From contig JBANDB010000003.1 of the NCBI GenBank assembly GCA_037576215.1, positions 5,084,001 through 5,148,000 on the forward strand: DNA of 64,000 nt. The letters run 5' to 3'. Positions 35,236-51,406 of the stretch are shown piece after piece; the first letter of the stretch is position 1, and every line of letters begins with the position of its first letter. This stretch comes from Armillaria gallica. Taxonomy: Eukaryota; Basidiomycota; Agaricomycetes; Agaricales; Physalacriaceae. The notes under the pieces were generated by a model. The model saw only the letters and a list, made by a program, of their open reading frames with translations, searched no databases and was not told where the DNA came from. Made by a program: the position numbers and the translations under genes.

Positions 35236-36086
35236 ATGCAGAGTTCGCGTGTCGAAATACTCAACGAAGGTGGATTTCGCTCTGATGGACGGCGACAGTA
35301 CGAGCTGCGTGATATCACAATAGATCTGTCCCAGCAGGGCACAGCAGATGGATCTGCCATTATCACCCATGGCCTGACTCAGGTTCTCGTGTCAGTATTT
35401 GGCCCGCGAGAGGCCAAGATGCGATCGCAAACCTTGTATGACCGAGCCAACATCAACGTCGAAGTCAGCATAGCCTCCTTCAGTACAGGAGAACGCAGAA
35501 AACGCTCTCGCGGTGACAAGTGAGTAGGGGGGAGTCCTGGTGAGCACCTAATATTCATCGATGTTTTTTTCCGTTTTTTTACAGACGAATATTGGAGATG
35601 GCGGCGACCATCAAGTCGACGTTCGAGCCTGTCGTACAGACAAACCTCTATCCACGCTCGCAGATCGATATCTTTGTGCAGGTTCTACAGCAGGATGGGG
35701 GTCTACTACAGGCTTGCATCAATGCCACGACACTTGCTCTAGCCAGCGCTGGCATCGCGCTGCTCGATTTCGTCTGCGCCGTGACAGGCGGTGTCCATTC
35801 GACGTCACCTATGCTCGACCTCACGACGCTTGAAGAAAACGACATTCCCCACGTTACCGTTGCAGTCATGCCGCGAACAGGCAAGGTGACACTCACCACG
35901 ATGGAGACACGACTCCATGTTGATCGCTTCGAAGAAATTTTTAAGTTGGCGTGCGAAGCCGGGAAGGTTATTCATGGGGAGATGCGAGCTGCCATACGGT
36001 CACGAACCGGTATGCTGATCTCAGCGATGCAGTCAGTCGCACAAAATGCTGGGGAGAAGGAAGATGAGCAGATGTATGAGTATTGA
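35236..36086 (+). CDS. RRP41: RNA exosome RNase PH subunit Rrp41 (Ski6)
   Basis: Core-ring subunit of the nuclear and cytoplasmic 3'-5' exosome. Exons 35236-35519 and 35585-36086 give 261 residues, the family's usual size. FRSDGRRQYELRDITIDLSQ at the N-terminus, VSVFGPREAKMRSQTLYDRA, then after the intron RILEMAATIKSTFEPVVQTN, DIFVQVLQQDGGLLQACINA and MLDLTTLEENDIPHVTVAVM are diagnostic. As in other eukaryotic Rrp41 proteins it should be structural rather than phosphorolytic. It diverges from the NAPRT gene and converges on TRM8. Confidence 0.96.
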
Positions 36087-36618
36087 TATTGAAAGCTTGT
36101 ATTTCGGTAAAAAGACCGTCGATGTTTGTCAGTTCATATTCACTTCCTATGACATTCCTTACGACTCGTGTTCTCGGGACAGTCAATCATAGTTCATCAT
36201 CTGTTCACCATGTAAGTTCTGGGCTCAGCCCCCATTGTTAGAGTTTATTACCCCGCATTCTTCCCCGCGAGACCTCCCGATGGATGGTACGTAGATTCAA
36301 ATTCTTCCCCTGATTTCTTATTCTAGAGTAACGAGTTCACGATTTATTTCATCAACACGGAACGTGACGCATTTTAGACAGATCCTGCAAGATAATTTTG
36401 TAACTCTACGAATTAGAATGTCGCGCCATTCCATCATGGGATGCTACCAAGCGACTCTTAGTACATAGCGACTTGATCGCAGTAAACCGTAGATCGGGCC
36501 GCACGGAAGAAACATAACAGAGCAGGCACCCAAGGACCAAGGTACCTCGGCGGGTATTATGCGTGAGCGCCGCTTCGTAAGAATCGGCCAATGATGTGGA
36601 TGCGATGAGTTCGAGAAA
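36087..36618. other. Convergent intergenic region, no gene seen
   Basis: About 530 bp between the RRP41 and TRM8 stops. Only 3' UTR-like sequence is visible. Confidence 0.5.
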
Positions 36619-37517
<899 letters not shown>

Positions 37518-37762
37518 TGTATAGCAGCAGAATGCAGCAGATTGGAAACAGAGAATTGACTTGGAATTTGGAATGTGACCCCTGCGGCCTCTGCCGATCA
37601 GATCATGCTAACAACGGCACGGATTGGCTGCGATCACGTGGCAAGGGGCATCGGAGATATTAGGAAATAATTTTTGAGAATTTAAAAAGGCCCGGCAACG
37701 CATTGGGGATCCCCACCTTCCTCTCCATTCACCTCGTCACGACTTTCTCTCCTACCACCATC
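37518..37762. promoter_or_regulatory. Bidirectional promoter TRM8 / citrate synthase with CCAAT and CACGTG boxes
   Basis: This 245-bp gap holds an inverted CCAAT box (ATTGG, 37623-37627) and an E-box CACGTG (37635-37640) 8 bp apart. CCAAT boxes bind the HAP complex, which in fungi activates respiratory genes such as citrate synthase; assignment here is inference. Confidence 0.5.
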
Positions 37763-39661
37763 ATGGCTTTCCAGTCTCGCTCAATATTGCAGCTGGCAAG
37801 TCCTGTTTCTTTTATTTCCAACTGTTCTGGACCTTACCCCACCCCCGCAATAGTCCCGTTCCTCTGTGGGTCGGACAGCAGGTGTCTCGGCCCGATTTTC
37901 GACAACGGCTCCGTCATCGAGTGCCCTCAAAGAGCGTTTGGCACAACTCATTCCTCAAGAGCAAGAAAATGCACGTCTTTCTAACTGCCATGTAACTGTT
38001 CGCTGACAGTCATCATTTCAGGTGAAACAAGCTCGACTTGAACACGGTAAAAAGTCGTTTGGACCGGTGGTCGTCGATCAGCTCTATGGGTGCGTTTTTC
38101 TAGAAACATTCTGCTGCATTTCCTTACTGGTTCATCAGAGGCATGCGTGGTCTCCCAGCGCTCATTTGGGAGGGGTCGGTGCTCGATGCTGGTGCGCGCC
38201 CTTCCGTACTTTCCTTGCTTAACCGTTACTCACTATCCCCCCTATCAGATGAGGGCATCCGCTTCCGTGGAAAGACCATTCCCGAATGTCAAGCGCTCCT
38301 TCCCAAAGCTCCTGGCGGCTCCGAGCCCCTTCCAGAGGCTTTGTTCTGGCTTCTCCTCACTGGAGAAGTCCCCACTCAGGAACAGGTCACGGATCTTTCA
38401 AAAGACTGGGCGGCGCGTGCCGCCATTCCTGAATTTGTCGAGGAGATCTTGGACAGGTGCCCCCCTACCCTCCATCCCATGAGCCAATTCAGTTTGGCTG
38501 TTACCGCTGTACGTGTCGTGTGCCTGCTTCGCTTTTAGACCCGTGATGGACTGATTGTTGAACCCATCAGCTCAATCACAACTCCGCCTTCGCACAGGCC
38601 TATCAAAATGGTATTTCCAAGAAGGAATACTGGGGACCTACCTTCGAGGATTCCATGGACTTGCAAGTGACATTGCCTATGAAAATCTTCCTGACGTCAC
38701 TGACCGCGTCCTCAGGATCGCCAAACTTCCTAATATTGCCGGTCGAATTTACCGGAATGTCTTCGGTAAAGGCAAGCTACCCGCGATCGATCCTGCCAAG
38801 GATTATTCTGCCAATTTGGCTACCCTTCTTGGCTTTGGGGAAAATGATGCATTTGTCGAGCTTCTTCGCCTATACATCACCATCCATAGGTATGCAACTC
38901 CCACATGACTTTGCAGCGTTCCTGATGTAACTGTGCCTTTCAGTGATCACGAGGGTGGAAACGTTTCTGCTCACACCGGCAAACTAGTCGGCTCTGCTCT
39001 CTCAGATCCCTTCCTTGCCTTCGCCGCTTCTTTGAATGGTCTGGCTGGTCCCCTCCACGGCTTGGCGAACCAGGAAGTGCTTCTGTGGTTGACCAAGATG
39101 CAGGATACCATCGGCAAGAACGCTTCGGACGAAGCAGTCAAGGAGTATGTCTGGACGACGCTTAACGGCGGCAAGGTCGTCCCAGGATATGGTCATGCAG
39201 TGCTCAGGAAGACAGATCCCCGATACACCGCTCAGCGTGAGTTTGCGCTTAAACATCTCCCTGACGACCCTCTGTTCAAGCTTGTGGGCCAAATATATGA
39301 GATCGTTCCGAACATTCTTCTCGAGGTCAGGCGCTTTATCTTTTACCTCATATGATCGATGACTGACGGATTCTACGTAGGCCGGAAAAGCCAAGAACCC
39401 TTGGCCCAATGTCGATGCCCACTCTGGTGCTCTCCTGACCCACTACGGCTTGACAGAAATGCAGTTTTACACCGTTCTGTTCGGTGTCTCCCGTGCTTTC
39501 GGTGTTGCGGCCCAGCTTATTTGGGATCGTGCCCTTGGCGCTCGTATGTCTCTTTTTCTGATGAACTTGGCGACTGTACTAACTGAAGACTTTCAGCTCT
39601 CGAGCGTCCCAAGTCATATTCGACGGAAGCCATCAAAAAAATATTTGCTGGAAAGGCTTAA
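37763..39661 (+). CDS. CIT1: Mitochondrial citrate synthase
   Basis: Condenses oxaloacetate and acetyl-CoA in the TCA cycle. Starts [11 protein letters not shown]; the next exon [20 protein letters not shown] completes a mitochondrial targeting peptide. Family landmarks are [53 protein letters not shown] (first catalytic His region), [39 protein letters not shown] (second catalytic His) and [15 protein letters not shown] (catalytic Asp). It ends [15 protein letters not shown], lacking an SKL peroxisomal signal, so it is the mitochondrial form. Two introns clearly need GC donors (37796 GCAAGT; 38663 GCAAGT, giving [13 protein letters not shown]) and a third probably does (37971 GCACGT). Confidence 0.95.
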
Positions 39662-39913
39662 CTTATATTACTATGCTCAGTGGATATTTGTACTTTCGCT
39701 TAATATCATATACCCTATGTTTGCGTATGGGGCCCTTACTTTACTCTTTGACGTGAACCCTGTTTGTGCCCCGAAACCTGGGGTAAATATCTGTGAAATC
39801 GATGAGGCAGCCGGAATTTAGCGAAAACCGCATCCGAATGCGTATGTCAGCAAATAGAGGCAAAGTCCACAGCAAAATTTCTGGACTGCACGCTTTCCTC
39901 CGACAAGCAACAT

Positions 39914-41799
39914 CATGGGTATGTCACACTGCCCTTTCACATCTTCCATTCTCTTACTGTCCGTTTTCTTCTGCAGCTCCGAAGAAAGGAAAGAAAATTT
40001 CGCTGAATGAATTCCTGGGCGACAGCGGTGAGTAAATACCCGGCGCGACTTTGGCTGCTGACTGAGCGCCTTGCTATACAGCCCTGGGATCATGGGCGGA
40101 CGAGATGGAATCGCTGCCGTCTGCTCGTAAGCTATACGTGCCATCTGCGAGGATGGGCTTCTCACCATGTCTGAGCAGCCGCCGCAAGGAACGACGACGA
40201 CTATGGTCGACCAGGAGACAGACACGGTCGACGTGATGATTTCCTGTCGTCGCGACGTGCGCTTGTTCCATTTCTACTCTATACTTTGACTGACACGGAT
40301 CATTACAGCGGATCGTGTCTCTGGACCTCCCCGCGAAGACCTTCCACTCCCCACTGCACCCCCATACACGGCCTTCATCGGGAATCTGGCGTTTGATTTG
40401 GTCGAATCCGAATTAGAGGATTTCTTCGCTACGAACAAGGTTTGTCCTTCCGTGCTTCGTGCGATTGAATCTGGCTCATCAAATGCCGTAGCCGAAGTCT
40501 GTCAAAATTATCAAAGACAGAGATGACAAACCAAAAGGTTTCGGATATGTCGAGTTTGAGGATTTGGATGGTCTGAAGGATGCTCTCGCGCGCAGCGGTT
40601 CTGTACGTTATCCCAGGTATCATCATGCCGTATATGCGTTCGCTGACGTTGCGTGTGATAGAATTTCTCAGGAAGAACGATTCGTGTTAGTGTTGCCGAA
40701 CCACGTTGGTGCCCTTTTCAATGTTGATAGGTTTGTTTGTTCTAACTGTATCCTTCTAGCCAAAGAACGTTCTGGCTTTGGTGGAGGAGACGATGGTAAA
40801 TTTGACAACCCGTGGAGACGTGATGGTCCACTACCCGACTTGCCTTCGCGAGACTCATCGCGCCGTCGGTTTGACGGACCCCGTAGCGATGATAGGTTGC
40901 CGAGCGTCTCTGAGAGCCCGAGCGATTGGCGCTCAAACATGCCCTCACGCCCCGCCCATTCTCAAGATGACGGACCCGCTAGACGCAGAAAAGATCCCGG
41001 ATTTGAGGGATCAAGTGGTGCCGCTGATCGGGAGGATTCGTGGACGATGGGAAGTAGATTTAGGGCGTCGGAAGACACTGGAAGCCGGTTCGGTAGTGCG
41101 AGAGGTCGTGGGGACATGGGTCCACCTCGGGAGCCAGTCGGCGATGATTTTGACTGGCGAAAACCTAAGTCGCTAAGCAGGAGCAGCACCTCTCGTGCGT
41201 TCAATCATATTGGATTAATCATGCTTAGATTGACTTTTATGACAGCTACCAACTCGACCCCACCGACACCACAAATGCGTCGCAAATTAGAGCTTTTGCC
41301 ACGCTCTGGCAGTGCTTCTGGCACTCCCAGCCCCTTATCCTCGCCGAAGATTGGCCCCACATCCTCTGTATCAGCGTCATCCCGCTCTAACCCCTTCGGG
41401 GCAGCCAAGTACGTACCCACGCTTCACTAATGCAACGTCAATTAATAAATATATCTTTATAGACCAGTCGATGTCTCTGGACGTGAACAAGAAGTCATTG
41501 AAAGGCTCGAAAAGGATCGTGAACATAACCGAGAGCGACTGACAATGTCGCGCACCAACTCACGGACTGCCTCCGAACGTCCACCCATGAGCAGGACCAG
41601 TACTCCACCCATCTCGTCGACTCCTTCATCTCCCCAGCCGTCTCATGCGATACCCAAAACAGCGTCGAACGTACGTCCCTCCATCAGTTTCGCCCATGCA
41701 GCGGCCAAGAAGGAGGCAAAAGCTCAAGAGTCAGATCCACCAAAAGAGGATGCTGAGGTCGAGACAGTTACGGCGCAGGTTGCGCAGGTAGAAGTTTGA
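39914..41799 (+). CDS. eIF4B-like RRM protein (TIF3-type)
   Basis: Cytoplasmic RNA-binding factor that helps eIF4A unwind mRNA 5' leaders. The first coding exon is only ATGG; after an intron the protein reads MAPKKGKKISLNEFLGDS, the typical eIF4B start, then LGSWADEMESLPSA. The RRM follows with TAFIGNLAFDLVESELEDFF (RNP2) and KGFGYVEFEDLDGLKDAL (RNP1). The remainder is a long Arg/Asp/Ser/Gly-rich tail (GGGDDGKFDNPWRRDGPLPD, GDDFDWRKPKSL) with many DxxR repeats. A SNPFGAAKPVDVSGRE motif lies across an intron near 41410, with the typical NPFGxAkPvD signature and EVIERLEKDRE helix. It ends at 41799 with an acidic EVETVTAQVAQVEV. Confidence 0.9.
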
Positions 41800-42481
41800 A
41801 GCATGCGTCTATGTAGTCTTATTGCACGGATACTTATGCACTTGTTATTATTGCTGTATGACTCAACTATGCTTGATAGTTATGTACAATCGTCATCAGA
41901 ATCCAAAGAGCTTTGAAGCAGATCGTCTGGACGACGCTTGATTTTGAAAAATATGGTGCGCGGTTTGCCTCAATAGTACACCAAGAGGCAATTGGTACAT
42001 TTATGCTTTGAACGTCGAAGATATAAGTAAATCAACAATTCATTAGTGAAGGTCATCATTCTCATTCTTAGCAGGCAAGTATTTGCGAAGGAATTATTAA
42101 ATAACTGTTTACAGAAACCAGTTAATATGACGAGGGAAGTAGTGCTGCATAGTTACTTCATGTATTATAGTCGGGAGTCAGTGTATATCCAAGTCAAGTG
42201 CAAGACATCGTCAAACAAGTGGATGAAGGGAGTGTGCCGATTCTACGCCCGACGTGTCAGCACGCGGTTACCCTGTGCTCTCGCTGTAAGCGCGGTTAAG
42301 TTAGATGCTGTCACAGTAGAACGAAACTGCATCGATAAAATGAATTTAAAAAACCGTACAGGCAACATGGTGTGTCCAGCGCGTAAGTATGCTTGAATCA
42401 GTTAAACGGATCAAGTTCTGTATGTCGCGGATGGTATACGTTTCGGACGTTATGCCTGGGACCGACGACATTGCCATGTAA
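41800..42481. other. Convergent intergenic region, no gene seen
   Basis: About 680 bp between the eIF4B-like and cyclophilin stops. An open frame at 42046-42396 has no coding signature. Confidence 0.5.
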
Positions 42482-43682
42482 CTACCTATAGGTAGACTCG
42501 GGATCAATAAATTTCATTCTTCCTCGCCCTGGAACGCGGGTCATTAGTCGAAATGAAGAATGAAACGTGGAGAGCACACCTTTGAACCGTACGCCATCTT
42601 TAGACTCAAGTTCGGCTTCTCGTTGGCGCTTGATTCTTTCCAATTCCTTCCTTCTTTGCTCTGCTATTCGTTCATTCTCTTCCCTCTCGAGTCTTGCGTC
42701 GTACTCTTCTTCGGTTTCTTGCAATGGCGTCGTTTCGTCCTTCTTCGTGTCTTCGCTAGTACGCTTCTTTCGCTTGGATGCCTTGCGGTGACGACGCGAA
42801 GGCTCTGAATCTGTGCTAGGAGAACGCTGATGGGAATGCTTCCTGTGGTCTTCATTCTCCTGTTCTTCCGAGATGGAGCGATCACGCTTTGAGGCTTGAC
42901 ACGACATGAGGTTGATGGAGTGCCAGTCAAAAAAGAAACCTACGTTGCTTTTTGCGAAGCTCAAGTTCGCCACAACTAGTGATAGTTACCGGGGTTGTGG
43001 GACGATCCTTCGCATCTACAGGGATGTCGACTATTTTTTTGACAACGTCGTCGTAACCACGAATGACTTTGCCGAATACGACGTGTTTGCCTGTGGCGCA
43101 AGTGAGTGTGTGCTAGAGCAAAAAAGGGAAATATGACGCGCCGTTCAAGTGGGGACATTCCCTCAGGGTGATGAAGAACTGGGAACCATTGGTATTGGGA
43201 CCTCTATTCGCCATGCAGAGCAGGGCTTCCGAGTCCAGAGGCCGGGTGAGGTCTTCGTCAGGGAACATGCCTCCGTATATCGATTCGCCGCCGGTGCCAT
43301 TGCGCTTGGTGAAGTCTGTTGGATGGTCAGATATGCCAATTTTCGATGAAGGGATATTACACGCCTCCTCCTTGGATCATGAAATCCTTGATGCACCGGT
43401 GCAAAATGCTGTTTTTGTAGTAGAGCGGCACGCCAGACGACGAGACGCCTTTTTCTCCAGTACATAGGGCTCTAAAACTAATTTATTTGTGAGAACAGGG
43501 TCCGTATGGGTGAACATTGAGCCCACTTTTCGCTTGTCTTCGGTGCAGTATCGCTGAAAAGCTCAAAGATAACCCTGTATGCGCGGCGTCAGCATGGGCC
43601 AGAGCAAGGAAATGATGACAGGCTACCTGCTCAATGACTGGCCGTCGACAGCAAGGTCGATGAAAACCCTTGGTCGGGACAT
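42482..43682 (-). CDS. SR/RE-tailed nuclear cyclophilin (peptidyl-prolyl isomerase)
   Basis: Starts [19 protein letters not shown]. The cyclophilin domain is rebuilt across introns: [67 protein letters not shown] and [15 protein letters not shown]. Catalytic Arg ([13 protein letters not shown]...NFR context) and QFF residues are present, but the position of the cyclosporin-contacting Trp is His (CPHLNGK). The tail has phospho-SR-like stretches ([20 protein letters not shown]) and a Glu/Arg coiled region, ending [15 protein letters not shown], as in spliceosome-associated cyclophilins. One intron (43091-43141) needs a GC donor to give LNGKHVVFG. It shares a 209-bp divergent promoter with the Rsr1-like gene. 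Confidence 0.9.
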
Positions 43683-43891
43683 GGCGTGTCGTGTGGGTGG
43701 CAACAGGAAATCGAAGAGGAAGGAGCCACGGCCCTGCACGGACGCGCTTGGTGCTGCTTGGCGGTATTTTTATACGGCTCTCACGGCCATGTCTCTTTGT
43801 CTTACCTGTCTATTTCGTCTTTGCTACCCAACTCGACTTTGATTCGCTGTCGACGTCAATAACGACGCACAGGGCGTCGAGGGCCGTCTGA

Positions 43892-44875
43892 ATGCGCAAG
43901 TTCAACGTCGTCGTCCTTGGGGGTCCGTGTCGTTTTCCTGCGAGCCTATCGATGCCTTGCTGATGCCTGTTCTTGTACAGCTGGAGGTGTGGGGAAGTCT
44001 GCACTTACAGGTCGGTCTCGTGCTGGCTGTTGGCTGTGTCTGACCTCGTTGTATGCAGTGCGATACATACGAGATGTGTTCATTGATTACTATGATCCTA
44101 CAATTGAAGGTCGGTCGTCTCGCAGTATCTTGTCGTACAGGAGCTTGATCATTGGCGGTCAGAGGCGTATCGACGGGATGTGCATCTTGACGGACAACTA
44201 TCTACGGTACGTGTCTGTCGTCGTTCAGCGCCCATCGTCTTCAATCTTATACCGTAGAACGCTGTCCTGGCTTCCTCCTTCGCATCGAATGCTCACTTAT
44301 GTTCCGTTTCTTTAGCTAGAAATATTGGACACCGCAGGCGCCGAACAGTTCACAAGTCTTAACGAAGTGTATATCCAGGTTCGTGTTATCGCCCGTCATC
44401 CATACAGTTTACTGACCACTGCGCAGGCAGGACTCGGTTTTGTCCTTGTCTTCAGGCGAGTCAGCGCATTGTCGTCTTCGACATGGTCTTACTCGTCCGC
44501 AGCTTGACTCAAGAGGCCAGCTTAAAGGAGGTCGATCACTTGCGGCAGCAGATATACGGAATCAAAGGCGGAGATACTGTCAGATCACCTTCTTCGCACC
44601 TAGAACGCCCCTTTGCTCACCGTTGCCAACAGGACATCCCTATCGTCGTCGTCGGCACCAAGCTTGATCTCGTCAACGAGCGCGAAGTGCAGAAAGGTCA
44701 TATACAGGACCTTGCCAATCGCTGGGAACATCCATTCTATGAAACGTCTGCCAAACGGAACTGGCATGTGTCTGATGTATTCGAGGATTTATTGAGACAG
44801 ATGCGAAGGAAGTACCCGCACGACATCCCGAAGAAGAGACCAAAGAGAGGCAAGGATAGCTGCATCGTCATGTAA
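43892..44875 (+). CDS. Ras-superfamily GTPase, Rsr1/Rap1-type
   Basis: Polarity GTPase that acts at the plasma membrane. Exon joining gives MRKFNVVVLGAGGVGKSALT (P-loop), VRYIRDVFIDYYDPTIEEAY (switch I, restored only when the intron 44110-44171 is taken to end at TCAG), DVHLDGQLSTLEILDTAGAE (G3, with Gln replaced by Glu: DTAGAEQF), GLGFVLVFSLTQEASLKEVD, IPIVVVGTKLDLVNEREV (G4 written TKLD), ETSAKRNWHVSDVFEDLLRQ (G5) and the CaaX box CIVM for farnesylation or geranylgeranylation. A basic KKRPKRGK stretch precedes the CaaX. The intron at 44456-44502 uses a GC donor. The DTAGAEQFTS switch II resembles fungal Rsr1/Bud1 and Rap1 rather than Ras (DTAGQEEYSA). Confidence 0.92.
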
Positions 44876-45211
44876 CCTTTTCTCTCTGTTACTACTTCTA
44901 TACTTGCTACATTTACACATACCCTTCATGCTATGCGAACGAATATACCGTTATATATTTCCAAGGAACTAGCATACGCACATACTCTTTCTACCGTATC
45001 CTTGCTTTATACTAGACGTTCGTGGACCGATAACGAGTGATTCACGAGGATTCAAGGCGGAGGTGATCGAATTCCGTGTTCCGGATGGCTGTGCAGTTTG
45101 CTTGGCATATCATGTGATCAAATTCCCCGGTTTAGCGAAAATTTACTCTGTCGCTCTCTTTGTTTTCTTCCATCATCTTCCCCCTCATCCTTCATTTTAT
45201 TACACATTACA
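44876..45211. other. Intergenic region upstream of DBP2
   Basis: About 335 bp between the GTPase stop and the DBP2 start, both plus strand; includes a C/T-rich stretch (about 45160-45200) before the ATG. No gene. Confidence 0.5.
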
Positions 45212-47934
<2,723 letters not shown>

Positions 47935-48928
47935 GCGACTGTGTCGTGCTCTGTGCTTGTGCCGTCGTTATTTGTTGAGACTGTACCGGACTGTGTCTTT
48001 GAGCCGCTGTTACGACCCAGGATAGATGTAGACTTGTACCTAGACACGCTTACTGTATGACACTCAGATAATCTCGAGTTGCAAAGATATTTTGCCACCG
48101 CTTCGCTTATTTATTTTACCCTTTGAATGCCTAATGACCTGGGTCGGTCCCGGGGGAGATTTTATCATGATATGGAACCCAATTACTGCTGCGGATCAAC
48201 GGCAGTACTGCAGAACAAGTGCGGTACCATGTGCACCGTCACTTTCACATTCCATGTTTGGGGTTTCGACTTCGCAGCAAGTGTACGTCGATACCTCCGA
48301 AAGGTACCATTAACTTAAGGTTGGTAGCACCATCCAGCACATGCACGTTTTGGGCGGAAGCTCTTTGGCTATCTGCGTGGGATCCTCGGTTTAATGTAGT
48401 CGAGCTTCGCAGTATTGACCGTCGCCGTTGACAAGGAATAGAGGCTACTCGAACAAGTTTTATTACTCACTGGCAGCTAGTAGCTACTGCGTCGACGCCG
48501 CCACTGTGGAGCGCTCTCCTCTGACGACTTGGTTGCTTTCTTCCACTGCTCTACCGCCAGGCTAGCTACCCGCGAGCAGCACACGATCTCATTTGCAGTA
48601 GCCATATGGGCGCCTCTTCGTGAAACTAGTACATGTTATTCTCGAACTCGCTTTATCACAGACTGCTACTAGATGATAACGACGAAACATTAAAATGGGT
48701 GTCTCTCCTGGTTTCCAACGCGCTAGATCTCACTTCGAGATTGAATCCATGAGGAAGGGCTCCAGGGACTGCGCGAACGGATCACGACTACGCTCTTTTC
48801 GATTTCCAAAGGAATTTTGGAATCCTCTTATGACAAGGCTGCCCGTGGATGTATAAAGGGAGGGTATTTCATGGGGTTTTATCCCCCAGGCTCTACCTCC
48901 TCGTTCTCTGGACCAGTATACTACTAGA
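47935..48928. promoter_or_regulatory. Intergenic region with TATA box for the second chitinase
   Basis: About 1 kb without a gene. TATAAA at 48852-48857 lies 77 nt before the ATG at 48929. Confidence 0.55.
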
Positions 48929-51144
48929 ATGACGCTCCTCAAGTCCCTAGCCCAACTCGCTGCGGCTCTCGCCGTTGCTGGAAACTTCTTCGTCGCGTCA
49001 GCCTTTGATATGTCTCGCACAGACAATGTAAGTCATCCCCTGACTCTCACGGAAGACATCCCTGACGCTCGCATTGTACAGATTGCAGTGTACTTGCTTC
49101 TGCTGTTTGCTGTTTCCCAGCCATCGCTGATCTTCTTTCTTGCAGATATTATGGTCAGAACTCCTACGGCGCAACCAGTTCGGTCCAGTCCCTATGGCAG
49201 CAAAACTTGGCCTTCTACTGTCAAGTAAGATTAAAGAACTTTGGTTCTCGTTAATTTGTTGTCTGATAGCTGCGGCACCGGTGCAGGATGACACGATAGA
49301 TACTTTCCCACTGGCCTTTTTGACCGTTTTCTTTGGAACCGACAACCTTCCTGAGATCAACTTGGCTAACGTGAGTCGCTTGACCTATTTATGTTATCTA
49401 ACTACGTGTAACGATGCACCTCCAGACCTGTAACAACGTCGACAATAGCGTGTTTAGCGGCACGAGTCTGGCGAACTGCCAGTTCATGGCATCGGACATT
49501 AAGACGTGCCAAGCTGCCGGAAAGATCATCACCTTGAGTCTGGGAGGCGCTACCGGTGCTGCTACATTTTCTAGCGACTCCCAGGCCGAGGAATTTGCGC
49601 AGACCATATGGGACCTCTTTTTAGGGGGCTCGAGTAATACACGGCCATTTGGAGATGCGGTTTTGGACGGGTATGTTGTTCATCCAGCCTGAAGTTATTC
49701 CGACCTGATGACCATGCGTCACTAGGATTGACCTGGACATTGAGGGTGGAGGAAGTACTGGATTTGTGGCTTTCGTGAACAAGATTCGGTCATTATCTAG
49801 TGGAGCAAACAAGAAGTGAGTAGTGATTCTCCTCTTGTTCCCGTATGTTATATTGAGCTCTCATAGGTACTACGTTACTGCAGCACCACAATGTGTTTTC
49901 CCGGATGCATACTTGGGGTCGGTCTTGAATTCGGCTGAGTTTGACGCCATATACGTTCAGGTACGATTGACTTGGACTTGTATAACGCACAGAAACCTCT
50001 AACGCAGAGATCATTTCCAGTTCTACAATAACTGGTGTGGTCTCCAGAACTATGGCAACGCCAACGTAAGCTGTTCCTTACCTTCCACCAGGGTCTGGTC
50101 GCTAATCTCATATTTAGGCGTGGAATTTCGCCACTTGGTATGCTTGGGTCACTTTCTAATCTTGCACTGAATCCGCTCAACAACGTGACAACAACAGGGA
50201 CAATTGGGCTAAGAATACTTCGCCTAACCCCAACGTGAAGGTTTACATCGGCGCTCCTGCTTCCTCAACAGCTGCAGGGAGTGGCTATGTCGATGCTGCA
50301 ACCTTAGCAAACATCGCAACTCAGACTCGTAACCAGTATTCTTCTTTTGGTGGTGTCATGTTCTGGGATGCTTCGCAAGCTTATGGTTCGTGTTCTCTTT
50401 TCGTTGGCTGATTTCGGCTTATTATATTTTGCCAGCCAACGGTCGCATCGACACTGCCCTCAAGAATGCCCTTACAGGAGGTACTGTAACGACGACTTCC
50501 ACGACTACCAAGACATCCACCACTAAGACCACGACCACAACTTCCACGACCACACCTCCTACGACTTCCACTACTACGACAACCTCAGCAACGACTACTA
50601 CGACATCCAGTGGAGGAAGCACAAGCTGCAACGGGGTTGCCGCATGGAGTAGCACAACTACGGTAAGTCGGATGCTCTTTCACCCTTGTGAGCAGCATCT
50701 CACACCTCACAGTACGTGGGCGGAAACCAAGTCGTTTATAATGGCCAATTGTGGACTGCGTCTTGGTGGACCTATAATGGTTGGTTGTGTTTTTTCGTCC
50801 TGTATGAGCGTACTGACCGGACGTAAAAACCATTCAGATACTCCTGGAGGTATGTACTGTTAGCTTCAAGGACTGGGAACCGTTCAGTTGGTAATTGCAT
50901 TCTAGGTGCCGCTGGTGTCTGGGTTTCCAAAGGTGCTTGCTCGTCCCTCAAGGTCGCTTTCACCGCCGCGGCTGCCAGTGCCACCCCCGCTGCTACCTTG
51001 ACCGACTCCCGACACGTCGTAGACAAAGCCCGAACGATCAACACGGTAGCACCTGAAACTGGTACTGCAGCTTCTGTTGAAGCTACAGCAGCTCCTACGG
51101 GCAGCCCTCGCATGAAGAGAGTCCGCTTCTCGTCAGGATTCTGA
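48929..51144 (+). CDS. GH18 class III-type chitinase with CBM5/12
   Basis: Starts [18 protein letters not shown], a clear signal peptide. Splicing rebuilds [20 protein letters not shown], the hevamine-like first strand, then [20 protein letters not shown], the catalytic [10 protein letters not shown] motif (near 49735, Glu present), [52 protein letters not shown] and [13 protein letters not shown] Thr-rich linker of about 50 residues leads to a CBM5/12 module (VAAWSST.. [20 protein letters not shown]). The C-terminus ends [15 protein letters not shown] after an Ala/Thr region. The fold differs from the class V chitinase at 1-1537; the carbohydrate module is shared. Confidence 0.93.
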
Positions 51145-51406
51145 TACGCTCTTTTTATATACCCGATTTATGCTGAAATCCCTTCATTTCGTATACCAAT
51201 CAATATACATTCTTTTACCCACTCACTAAATCTCATATTCATTGAGTCCAAGATATGCTAAGTAGAGACTAATACAATATGCTACTTAAACAAACATGAT
51301 AAGATATATGGCTAGACACCAACAAACAAGGAAGTCCTCAGTGAGAGTGACCCAAGAAAACAGATAGCACATGCACACATATTCACAGAATAGATTACAC
51401 TACAAT

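Noticed and set aside
39818..40225. 135-codon minus-strand frame over the eIF4B-like gene.
   Set aside because: Antisense shadow of exons with strong eIF4B similarity; no family features.
42046..42396. 116-codon frame in the convergent gap after the eIF4B-like gene.
   Set aside because: No similarity that I recognise and composition typical of noncoding sequence.
44104..44171. Apparent 9-residue insertion in the switch I loop of the Rsr1-like GTPase (frame reads DPTIEGRSSRSILSYRS).
   Set aside because: Removing a 62-nt intron that ends at TCAG before AGGCGTATCG restores the normal DPTIEEAYRRDVHLDGQ effector region, so it is intron read-through.
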